Of a stretch of 64,000 bases of DNA, positions 1-10,514 are shown piece after piece. How positions within the stretch are numbered: the stretch's first letter is position 1; the number at the start of each line of letters is the position of its first letter. A program made the position numbers and the translations under genes. The stretch is from Candidatus Acidianus copahuensis (GTDB taxonomy: Archaea > Thermoproteota > Thermoprotei_A > Sulfolobales > Sulfolobaceae), in contig NZ_JFZT01000048.1 of the NCBI RefSeq assembly GCF_000632495.1, forward strand, positions 62,001 through 126,000, given 5' to 3'. The notes below the pieces were generated by a model, which was given only the letters and a program-made list of their open reading frames with translations, was not told the origin of the DNA and did not search any database.

Positions 1-3244
<3,244 letters not shown>

Positions 3245-3249
3245 TATAT

Positions 3250-3567
3250 GTGTCTCAACAGATAACATTTGAAACAGAATTAAGAACTCTTCTAAAAACT
3301 GGAAAGGTAATTTTAGGAAGTAGAAAAACAATAAAAGCGCTTAAGTCAGGAAAACTAAAAGCTATAGTAATTGCATCAACGCTTCGTACAGATATAAGGT
3401 CAGATATAATACATTACGCTAAACTTTCTGGAATTCCAGTCTATGAATATCAAGGTAGCGGATGGAATTTAGGTACACTTACGGCAAAACCTTTTATGGT
3501 ATCGACTATTGGAGTAGAGGAATTAGGGGACTCTAAAATAATGGAAGTAGGTAAATCAATAACGTAG
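3250..3567 (+). CDS. rpl30e: 50S ribosomal protein L30e
   Basis: Small large-subunit protein of the L7Ae/L30e fold, about 105 residues, with the typical [19 protein letters not shown]-terminal stretch. Two GTG codons are possible (3241 and 3250). The AAGGTGA ribosome site at about 3239-3244 sits 5 bases before the GTG at 3250, so the later start is preferred. It lies between rpoA2 and nusA, the usual archaeal position. Confidence 0.93.
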   Translation: MSQQITFETELRTLLKTGKVILGSRKTIKALKSGKLKAIVIASTLRTDIRSDIIHYAKLSGIPVYEYQGSGWNLGTLTAKPFMVSTIGVEELGDSKIMEVGKSIT

Positions 3568-3581
3568 ATGAGGTGTATATA

Positions 3582-4013
3582 TTGCCAGAGATCAAATTAA
3601 CGCAGGAAGAGATAAGGTATATGTCTCTTTTTCAGGAAGTAACTAGAGTAACAGCAAAGGACTGTATTCTTGATGAAGAAAATGGGAGGATTATATTTCT
3701 TGTTCCAGCACAAGAGATGGGTTTAGCTATAGGTAAAGCAGGTGCAAATGTTAAGAGACTTAGGAAAGCTATAGGGAAAGATATAGAAATAGTAGCATAT
3801 AGTGATAATTTAGAGGATATGGCAAAGAACCTCATGGCACCGGCTAGAGTTAGAAGTGTAAAAGTAGTAGACAGTGATACGAAGAAAACAATCTATATTA
3901 CTGTAGATCCGCAAGATAAAGGATTAGCCATAGGAAAGAGTGGTAAGAACGTGACTAGAGCTAAATTAATTTTAAAAAGATACATGGATATAGACTCAGT
4001 AGTCGTTGTGTAA
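3582..4013 (+). CDS. nusA: NusA-like transcription elongation/termination factor
   Basis: Archaeal NusA, a short protein consisting of two KH RNA-binding domains and lacking the bacterial N-terminal and S1 domains. Two GXXG-type KH loops are visible (AIGKAGANV and AIGKSGKNV). The longest frame begins at GTG 3573, but a GAGGTG ribosome site covers that codon and is correctly spaced for TTG 3582, giving an N-terminus of MPEIKLTQ. It is embedded between L30e and S12 in the conserved archaeal order. Confidence 0.92.
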   Translation: MPEIKLTQEEIRYMSLFQEVTRVTAKDCILDEENGRIIFLVPAQEMGLAIGKAGANVKRLRKAIGKDIEIVAYSDNLEDMAKNLMAPARVRSVKVVDSDTKKTIYITVDPQDKGLAIGKSGKNVTRAKLILKRYMDIDSVVVV

Positions 4014-4024
4014 GAGGGTTAGAC

Positions 4025-4465
4025 TTGGCAGGAAAATCACCTAAAGGTTTATATGCGTCAAGAAAGTTAAAAATAAGAAGATTAAAGTTTAGATGGAGTC
4101 AGAGATCTTTTAGGACTAGAGTACTTCAGATAAAGAAGAAATTTGATCCACTAGAAGGAGCTCCGATGGCTAGAGGTATTGTTCTTGAAAAGGTTGGCAT
4201 AGAATCTAGGCAACCTAATTCTGCAGTAAGAAAATGCGTAAGAGTACAGCTAGTGAAAAATGGTAGAGTGGTCACTGCATTTGTCCCTGGTGATGGTGGA
4301 GTAAATTTCATCGATGAGCATGACGAGGTAGTTATAGCAGGTATAGGAGGTACTTTAGGTAGATCAATGGGAGATCTTCCAGGTGTTAGATATAAAGTTG
4401 TCCTTGTTAACGGAGTTTCTTTGGACGCCTTATATAAAGGTAAGAAACAGAAACCAGTGAGATAA
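4025..4465 (+). CDS. rps12: 30S ribosomal protein S12
   Basis: Decoding-centre small-subunit protein, 146 residues, the archaeal/eukaryotic S23-like length. The conserved [14 protein letters not shown] block and the [14 protein letters not shown] region are present. The start is TTG 4025 following GAGGGTTAG. Its stop abuts, on the opposite strand, the stop of the DUF151 gene with no gap. In most archaea S7 follows directly on the same strand, so this junction is interrupted here. Confidence 0.95.
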   Translation: MAGKSPKGLYASRKLKIRRLKFRWSQRSFRTRVLQIKKKFDPLEGAPMARGIVLEKVGIESRQPNSAVRKCVRVQLVKNGRVVTAFVPGDGGVNFIDEHDEVVIAGIGGTLGRSMGDLPGVRYKVVLVNGVSLDALYKGKKQKPVR

Positions 4466-4945
4466 CTACTTTTTCTCTTCCTCTCCACCCTTTCTTCTTT
4501 CTTTTTCTTGGTCATCAACTAAGTCTCTCTTTACGAAAACAGGTTTATTACTTATTGTAGCAAGGAATATTGCATGGCTAGGTATCATTCGTTTCTGTAT
4601 TATAACGCCATCAAATTTTAGCTCTATAGTCGCTATATATATAGAACCACTAATATCGTCTATAGTAACTTTATTTATATGACGAGAAATTTCATCAGCT
4701 ACTTCTGGTATGAATGATAAAATATCATAAATAGTTTCTCTATTATTCGTAAAAATATTCTCTTCTTCTGATGATACTTGTTTTTTTAGTTTATTTATCG
4801 CCATTACAATTTCTACTGGAACATAAAACAAGTTAAACTCCCTTCCATCTTCTAAATAACATACCATAACTGGTAGACCATCTATAGGATAGATGAAAGC
4901 GTCAACTCTATCTACTTTTACGTATTCGTCTTCTGCCATTATCAT
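4466..4945 (-). CDS. DUF151 / bifunctional nuclease-domain protein
   Basis: 159-residue protein recognised as a DUF151 (BFN domain) member from its size and from the C-terminal segment RMIPSHAIFLATISNKPVFV, matching the family pattern of a polar residue-DAIALA-like helix followed by a Pro-hydrophobic strand. The family includes proteins reported to have nuclease activity, but the cellular role in archaea is unclear. A Lys/Glu-rich tail of about 15 residues closes the protein. It lies antisense between rps12 and rps7. Start may be at 4945 or at the second Met (4939). Confidence 0.75.
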   Translation of the reverse strand: MIMAEDEYVKVDRVDAFIYPIDGLPVMVCYLEDGREFNLFYVPVEIVMAINKLKKQVSSEEENIFTNNRETIYDILSFIPEVADEISRHINKVTIDDISGSIYIATIELKFDGVIIQKRMIPSHAIFLATISNKPVFVKRDLVDDQEKERRKGGEEEKK

Positions 4946-5029
4946 GTTATCTATTGGTCATAAAAATATTAAATCCTTCATGAACAGTTAGTTATATTAC
5001 AGCCTTTTCAATGAGTAAAGGTGAACATA

Positions 5030-5614
5030 ATGAGTGACAATGAACTAAGTAAAATAGATATAAAAATATTTGGAAAATGGGATTCAAAAGTAGAAATAAG
5101 AGATCCAAGTCTAAAGAAATATATTTCCCTATCTCCAATCTATTTACCTCATTCAGGGGGGCGTCATGAGCATAGGAGATTCGGAAGATCAAGAGTTTCT
5201 ATAGTTGAGAGATTGATAAATCAGCTAATGAAGCCTGGAAGAAATCAAGGTAAAAAGTTTCTAGCATATAATATAGTTAAGGCCGCATTCGAGATTATTT
5301 ATAGTAGAACTGGCCAAAACCCTATTCAAGTTCTAGTTAAAGCTATAGAGAACTCCTCACCTAGAGAGGAGGTTACTAGAATAATGTATGGAGGAATAGT
5401 GTACTACGTTGCTGTGGATATTTCTCCTCAGAGGAGAGTAGATTTAGCTATAAGATATCTTGTAGAAGGCGCTAGATCTTCATCATTCAATAATCCTAAG
5501 CCAATAGATGAGGCTCTTGCCGACGAGATTCTCGCTGCATCATCGAATGATCCAAAGAGCTTTGCAGTTAAGAAAAGAGAAGAGACAGAAAGAATAGCTC
5601 TAAGCTCAAGATAA
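5030..5614 (+). CDS. rps7: 30S ribosomal protein S7
   Basis: Primary 16S rRNA-binding protein that nucleates assembly of the small-subunit head. About 194 residues, the longer archaeal form, with the conserved [13 protein letters not shown] and the [13 protein letters not shown] region. The frame opens at GTG 5021, but AAAGGTGA at about 5017-5023 overlaps that codon and is well placed for ATG 5030. It begins a new unit with EF-1A because a reverse-strand gene separates it from S12. Confidence 0.95.
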   Translation: MSDNELSKIDIKIFGKWDSKVEIRDPSLKKYISLSPIYLPHSGGRHEHRRFGRSRVSIVERLINQLMKPGRNQGKKFLAYNIVKAAFEIIYSRTGQNPIQVLVKAIENSSPREEVTRIMYGGIVYYVAVDISPQRRVDLAIRYLVEGARSSSFNNPKPIDEALADEILAASSNDPKSFAVKKREETERIALSSR

Positions 5615-5671
5615 TAGCTAATTTTTTATAATGACGCTCATAGATCAGATTGCGTGAAGAGTGGGTAAGCT

Positions 5672-6979
5672 ATGTCACAGAAGCCACACTTGAACTTAAT
5701 CGTAATAGGTCATGTAGATCATGGAAAGAGTACTTTAGTGGGAAGGCTGTTAATGGAAAAGGGATTCCTAGATGAGAAGACTGTAAAAGAAGCTGAGGAA
5801 GCTGCTAAGAAGTTAGGTAAGGAATCAGAAAAGTACGCGTTTTTGCTAGATAAGCTAAAAGAAGAAAGAGAAAGAGGAGTTACAATAAGCTTAACTTTCA
5901 TGAAATTCGAGACCAGCAAATACTTCTTTACAATAATTGACTCACCTGGACACAGAGACTTCGTTAAGAATATGATTACAGGAGCTAGTCAAGCCGATGC
6001 AGCAATTCTTGCAGTTTCAGCTAAGAAAGGTGAATTTGAGGCTGGGATGAGTGCAGAGGGACAGACAAGAGAACATATTATTCTCGCTAAAACCATGGGT
6101 ATAAATCAAGTAATAGTAGCAGTAACTAAAATGGACTTGACGGATCCACCGTATGACGAAAAGAGATTCAAGGAAGTATCTGATATCGTAGGTAAATTTA
6201 TGAAGAGCTTTGGTTTTGATATGAGTAAAGTAGTTTTTGTGCCTGTAGTGTCGCCTACTGGCGAGAATATAACTAAGCGTTCAGAGAATATGAAATGGTA
6301 TAATGGTCCAACATTAGACGACGCATTAAATAACTTTGAAATTCCGCCTAAACCAGTCGATAAACCCCTTAGAATCCCAATTCAAGAAGTTTATACCAAG
6401 TCTGGTGTAGGTACAGTACCCGTAGGCAGAGTAGAAAGCGGTGTCCTAAAGGTTAATGATAGGTTAGTGTTTATGCCAGCGGGCAAGGTGGGAGATGTGA
6501 GATCTATAGAGACTCACTATACAAGACTAGAAAAGGCAGAACCTGGTGATAACATAGGATTTAACGTCAGAGGTGTAGATAAGAAAGATATAAAAAGAGG
6601 AGATGTTGCTGGTCATCTAGATGTCCCGCCTACGGTTGCAGACGAATTTACAGCTAGAATAATTGTAATATGGCATCCTACAGCTATTGCGGTTGGTTAC
6701 ACTCCGGTTCTACATATACATACAGCTAGCGTTGCATGTAGAGTAACTGAAATAATGTCTAAGCTAGATCCAAAGACTGGAAAAGAATTAGAAAAGAATC
6801 CACAGTTCTTAAAGCAAGGGGATATTGCGATAGTCAAGTTTAAGCCAATAAAGAGCCTAAGTGTAGAGAAGTATAATGAGTTTCCACCATTAGGACGTTT
6901 CGCTATGAGAGATATGGGTAAAACTGTAGGTGTAGGTATAATAACAGATGTAAAACCTGTGAAAGTTGAGATAAAATAG
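5672..6979 (+). CDS. tuf: Translation elongation factor 1-alpha (EF-Tu homologue)
   Basis: GTPase that delivers aminoacyl-tRNA to the ribosome, 435 residues, the full archaeal length. G1 motif GHVDHGKST (about residues 13-21), G3 DSPGH and G4 TKMD are all intact, followed by two beta-barrel domains. The ATG follows GAGTGGGTAAGCT. It sits between S7 and S10 as in the classical archaeal str cluster. Confidence 0.98.
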   Translation: MSQKPHLNLIVIGHVDHGKSTLVGRLLMEKGFLDEKTVKEAEEAAKKLGKESEKYAFLLDKLKEERERGVTISLTFMKFETSKYFFTIIDSPGHRDFVKNMITGASQADAAILAVSAKKGEFEAGMSAEGQTREHIILAKTMGINQVIVAVTKMDLTDPPYDEKRFKEVSDIVGKFMKSFGFDMSKVVFVPVVSPTGENITKRSENMKWYNGPTLDDALNNFEIPPKPVDKPLRIPIQEVYTKSGVGTVPVGRVESGVLKVNDRLVFMPAGKVGDVRSIETHYTRLEKAEPGDNIGFNVRGVDKKDIKRGDVAGHLDVPPTVADEFTARIIVIWHPTAIAVGYTPVLHIHTASVACRVTEIMSKLDPKTGKELEKNPQFLKQGDIAIVKFKPIKSLSVEKYNEFPPLGRFAMRDMGKTVGVGIITDVKPVKVEIK

Positions 6980-7003
6980 TTAATTCTTTTTTAGGTGTTA
7001 TTT

Positions 7004-7312
7004 ATGCCAAGTAAAGCACGAATTAGACTTTGGAGTAATAGTGTTGATGATTTGAATTACGTCGTGAATCAGATAAAGACAATTGTTGATAAGACAGGAA
7101 TAAGCATGAAAGGACCAATACCTCTTCCCACAAAGAGGATGGAAGTCCCAATAACCAAGTTGCCACATGGCGAAGGAAGAAAGAAGTGGGAAAAATGGGA
7201 AATGAATATCCATAAGAGAGTTATAGATATATCGGCTGACGAAAGAGTAATGAGACAGTTAATGAGAGTAAGAGTGCCAGAAAACGTTTATATCGAGATC
7301 GAATTAGTGTAA
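7004..7312 (+). CDS. rps10: 30S ribosomal protein S10
   Basis: Small-subunit head protein of about 102 residues, with the [19 protein letters not shown] loop typical of archaeal S10. The frame opens at GTG 6995, but TTAGGTG overlaps this codon and positions ATG 7004 as the start (MPSKARIR). It is the last gene of the str cluster; a T-rich tract follows and then a tRNA-Ser gene. Confidence 0.95.
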   Translation: MPSKARIRLWSNSVDDLNYVVNQIKTIVDKTGISMKGPIPLPTKRMEVPITKLPHGEGRKKWEKWEMNIHKRVIDISADERVMRQLMRVRVPENVYIEIELV

Positions 7313-7336
7313 AAAAAAATAGGAGTTTTTTCTATT
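7313..7336 (+). terminator. T-rich terminator candidate after rps10
   Basis: Directly after the rps10 stop there is an A-run and then GTTTTTTCT in the coding strand. Short U-rich tracts without a stem are typical Sulfolobus termination sites. It separates the str operon from the following tRNA gene. Assigned by position and composition only. Confidence 0.35.
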
Positions 7337-7341
7337 ATTGT

Positions 7342-7425
7342 GCCGGGGTGCCCGAGCGGACCAAGGGGCCAGCCTGGAGAGCTGGTGTGGGCAACCACAC
7401 ACGGGTTCAAATCCCGTCCCCGGCG
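7342..7425 (+). tRNA. tRNA-Ser (anticodon GGA)
   Basis: Complete class II tRNA of 84 nt. The acceptor GCCGGGG pairs with CCCCGGC at 7418-7424, discriminator G. The anticodon stem CCAGC/GCTGG encloses loop CTGGAGA, anticodon GGA (reads UCC/UCU). The long variable arm GTGTGGGCAACCACAC forms a hairpin; the T arm is ACGGG TTCAAAT CCCGT. No encoded CCA and no intron. The first 28 nt and the 10 nt just upstream are shared with the reverse-strand tRNA-Ser at 8488. Confidence 0.97.
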
Positions 7426-7897
7426 TAGAAGTTTAACTTAAGTTGAAGGGATGAAGATGAGTATTATGATAGAGTTTATTCTACTTAAATGATTCTATAT
7501 TACTAAGGCTCCTCATATGATATCTTTCCTCAAATCTATAAATATTAGCAGCATTCTCGAGATTATATGATACAACGTTTCTACATCGATAACCCTTCTG
7601 CTGACATATCTTGCATACTAGAATATATTAGATACTCTCTATCTAAGGTTTATAGTCTGTTTATTGAGCTGATTAATTAAATCCTGGAAAATCCTTGAGT
7701 TCTCTTCTTAGAGGATGGAGATTCTTAGCTTATTCTTCTAAATCAAAGACAATATAACAATATACACTAGGAGGTAGTCAAAAGGGATTTTGCTTGAGCT
7801 ACAATCTTCTGTATATTATAGCTAATTGTTTAAATTATATTTTAATATGATAGGGTTAGTTTTGATTCTTCTTTTATAATAATAGCAAAACAACATA
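7426..7897. other. Non-coding spacer between tRNA-Ser(GGA) and tRNA-Gly
   Basis: About 470 AT-rich bases between two tRNA genes. I find no open frame with recognisable content, no C/D or H/ACA guide RNA that meets box spacing, and no partial tRNA copy that would mark an attachment site. It may be intergenic remnant DNA of a tRNA-associated region. Confidence 0.6.
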
Positions 7898-7973
<76 letters not shown>

Positions 7974-8487
7974 AATTAATTAAATCTTAATCTGCCTAAA
8001 ATTTTTTTCCAAGTTATTTTACGGTCAAATATATAGATCGACACTTAAAACTTGAAGCTAAAAACTGTTAGATGTCTATCTTTCAAAATTCGCTTTATGG
8101 AAGCGAACTGTTCGACCTTTCAGATAGCTTTCTATTTTCATAGCTAACTCTTGCTCGAATAACTATAGAATAGACAATCCCACACAATTTGAGAGTTTTG
8201 CTCTCAATCAATATATAATTGGATGTTAAACAGGCCTAGAGATCATAGTTAACAATATTATCGTAAGTTTAGCGGATGAAGTCTTCTGAGGAAAATGGTA
8301 ATTCTCCTTCACGTAGCTAGTCCTAAACGGAAATATTGGAACTACTAATCTAATCTCTTTCCAATGTTTTCCATAAGGGAGAACATGAATTATGATGAAA
8401 TTAGACTTACATCGGTTCCTTAGCTAACTATGTGGAGATATATCGAGAAGTGAAAGGTAGTATTAGAATTGTGGAGATAACCCTATG
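7974..8487. other. Non-coding spacer with two perfect hairpins
   Basis: About 510 bases between tRNA-Gly and tRNA-Ser(UGA) with no supported gene. Two perfect 7-bp hairpins stand out: TTCGCTT/AAGCGAA at 8089-8107, bracketed by CTATCT (8076-8081) and AGATAG (8122-8127), and TTGAGAG/CTCTCAA at 8189-8207. Both have 5-nt loops. They could belong to an unrecognised structured RNA, but base composition is low in GC for a stable RNA in a hyperthermophile. Confidence 0.5.
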
Positions 8488-8571
8488 CGCCGGGGGCGGG
8501 ATTTGAACCCGCGCAGGGTTTTCCCTACTAGCTCTCAAGGCTAGCCCCTTGGTCCGCTCGGGCACCCCGGC
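8488..8571 (-). tRNA. tRNA-Ser (anticodon TGA)
   Basis: 84-nt class II tRNA on the reverse strand. Acceptor GCCGGGG/CCCCGGC with discriminator G, anticodon stem CTAGC/GCTAG around loop CTTGAGA (anticodon TGA, reads UCA), long variable arm with GTAGGG/CCCTGC, and T arm GCGGG TTCAAAT CCCGC. Its 5' 28 nt and short leader match the forward tRNA-Ser(GGA), so the two form an inverted pair about 1.06 kb apart. Confidence 0.97.
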
Positions 8572-8614
8572 ACAATAATATTACATGTATTTGCTTTAAT
8601 TATTATCTATACCG

Positions 8615-9163
8615 CTATTTGTCTGATCTTATAATAGAATACCCCTTTACTCTTTTTTTCACGTAAACGTGGCTAAACCATTTAGAAAGATAATAAATAG
8701 CATTTTCCTCTCCTTTATACACAACTATTTCTACATAACCGTTGGATTTGACCTTTTTACTTGCTTGCTCTGCCATTTTCTCTAAGAATAACGTTCCCCC
8801 TTTAAGAGGGGGATTAGAGAAAATTGCTTCTACATCTACGTCTAAAGCTGACAAAATATCGCTTCTATATACATGAACTCTTTGTGATAATCCGTATCTT
8901 TCGACATTACTCGTAGATGTTCTTATAGCTAAAGGATTGCTGTCTAACATAAATACTTCAAGTCTCGGATTAGCTAGGGCAAGGTAAATACCTATTGGTC
9001 CATATCCGCACCCTAAATCCACAACTTTTCCCTCATCTGGGATATCTATATTTTCTAGAAATACTCTTGTTCCTAGATCCAATTTTCTTTTTGAGAATAG
9101 ACCCGGATGACTTAGAAGTGATAGAGGAACTCCGTTTACCACTTCCGCTACTATAAAGCTCAT
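8615..9163 (-). CDS. RsmC/MTS-type class I methyltransferase
   Basis: About 182 residues with SAM-binding motif I VVDLGCGYGPIGI, an acidic motif II (FMLDSN), and the catalytic FSNPPLKGG motif typical of N2-guanine/N-methyltransferases of the MTS (RsmC-like) superfamily. Substrate is probably rRNA or tRNA but cannot be told from sequence. The start ATG at 9163 overlaps the cbf5 stop in an ATGA arrangement; an in-frame GTG at 9172 is an alternative. It is therefore the distal gene of the L14e-cbf5 unit. Confidence 0.82.
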   Translation of the reverse strand: MSFIVAEVVNGVPLSLLSHPGLFSKRKLDLGTRVFLENIDIPDEGKVVDLGCGYGPIGIYLALANPRLEVFMLDSNPLAIRTSTSNVERYGLSQRVHVYRSDILSALDVDVEAIFSNPPLKGGTLFLEKMAEQASKKVKSNGYVEIVVYKGEENAIYYLSKWFSHVYVKKRVKGYSIIRSDK

Positions 9164-10186
9164 TTTTTCCACGCTTTAGGATATATATCCTTTGAAATAA
9201 TCACTCTCTTAGGTCTTATTACCTCTCCTTTTTCCATATTATTAAGGGTTGCTGAATTAATAACCGATTCACCTATTGCTACAGCTTCTCCTTTGAGAGT
9301 TATGATCGCTACAGTATCTCCTTTTTTAAACTCTTGATATGCAACTATGCCGGGGACGTTAATTGACGCACCATATGCTACGGAATTAACAGCAAAATCA
9401 TCGACAATAACTTTTGGCATTCCACATAATGCATACTCCATTGGTATAAGTATATTCCTTAGTTCGCTTTCATCCCTACAGTTTCTCCACATGTATATAG
9501 CCTCAGCTAATTCTTGCATCGTAACAATATTTTTCTCACTGAATGCGCCAGATCTTGTCCTTCTAAGCTCTATCATATGGGCTCCACATCCTAATATTAT
9601 TCCGGCATCATGACATAATTTCCTCATATAAGTGCCTGGAGAGGATGAGATCTTAAGCAGATATAATTTTTCAGAATAATCTAAAATATCTATACTATTC
9701 ACCTTTCTTGTTCTTAATCTCCTCTTTACTGATGATCTTACTGGAGGTCTCTGATAAATTTCTCCTTCTAATTCCTTTAGTATGGATTTTAATGTGTCCA
9801 TAGATGTATTGCAATGGACACGCATGAGGCATACGTATTCCTTTCCTGACTTTGTTACGTAAGTGATAAGTTTAGTAGCATTTTCTATACCAATTGGTAG
9901 AACACCTGTTACTTTGGGATAACCCCACCCCAAAGGGTTCTAGGGTCCCACCATGACCAACTTTGTTTACTTTTAACATCCTTTTTATCCAATAAGCCAC
10001 TTCGTGGCTTGTAGGTCCAGGAGGTTTGTCGATATTTATTATTGAGTTCGTAATAAGTGTATTTAAATCTCTTTTATCTGGATATATACCAAAATTTTCA
10101 GATGTACTCTCCTCTTTTTTAATTATCCAAGGATTTTGATAATAACAAAAATTATCTATCTTATATATAAAATCATAAAATTTCAT
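9160..10186 (-). CDS. cbf5: Cbf5 tRNA/rRNA pseudouridine synthase, interrupted by a 19-nt archaeal intron
   Basis: Catalytic subunit of H/ACA sRNPs (dyskerin homologue), also able to act on tRNA. The two exons are 9940-10186 and 9160-9920 on the reverse strand; joined they give 335 codons with no stop. Exon 1 holds DKPPGPTSHEVA, and the junction rebuilds GHGGTLDPKVTGVLP with the catalytic Asp. The C-terminal half contains the TruB core and a PUA domain ending in IISKDIYPKAWKK. Without removal of the intron the frame is lost after GTL. It lies downstream of L14e, a common archaeal pairing. Confidence 0.93.
9921..9939 (-). other. Archaeal (bulge-helix-bulge) intron in cbf5 pre-mRNA
   Basis: In the RNA sense the intron is 19 nt, from A9939 to U9921. 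A canonical BHB can be drawn: outer helix UGGGA/UCCCA joins the two exons; the central 4-bp helix is CCCU/GGGG; 3-nt bulges AG^A and UU^A carry the cleavage sites; the inner helix ACCC/GGGU closes on a UUUG tetraloop. Splicing converts CUAG + AUCCC into CUA GAU CCC (Leu-Asp-Pro). Introns in crenarchaeal cbf5 spliced by the tRNA endonuclease are known from the literature. Confidence 0.9.
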
Positions 10187-10477
10187 TCAAATCACTGGAA
10201 TCTTTATTTTAACTTTTTCCTTTACAAAATCTAAGAGTCCAGCTTCCTGTAGTTTTTTCTCTACTTCTTCATCTGAGGCTCCCTTACTAATATCTATTTT
10301 CTTATCTGTCGGTTCTAAATGAAGCAAATTAGTTCTTCTTCTTTTTATACCTGATACCTTTTTAGGACCTGTTACTAGAACAAAGTTATTATCTATTATG
10401 TCGAGAATAACACACTTTTGCCCAGCTTCTCTTCCTTTAGTCTTTACACATATTCTTCCTACTTCTATAATAGCCAT
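10187..10477 (-). CDS. rpl14e: 50S ribosomal protein L14e
   Basis: 96-residue KOW/SH3-like ribosomal protein; MAIIEVGRICVKTKGREAGQ and the GIKRRRTNLLHLEP stretch are typical of L14e. The gene ends one base before the cbf5 ATG, so the two are coupled. Start ATG 10477. Confidence 0.92.
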   Translation of the reverse strand: MAIIEVGRICVKTKGREAGQKCVILDIIDNNFVLVTGPKKVSGIKRRRTNLLHLEPTDKKIDISKGASDEEVEKKLQEAGLLDFVKEKVKIKIPVI

Positions 10478-10514
10478 AGATAATCAAGAAGACTCTCTGT
10501 TTTCTTAATTAAAC

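Noticed and set aside
8392..8398. Perfect C box ATGATGA in the tRNA island
   Set aside because: No D or D' box (CTGA) within guide distance on that strand.
9160..10186. cbf5 as a frameshifted pseudogene or sequencing error
   Set aside because: The extra 19 bases fold into a complete BHB and their removal restores the exact catalytic motif.
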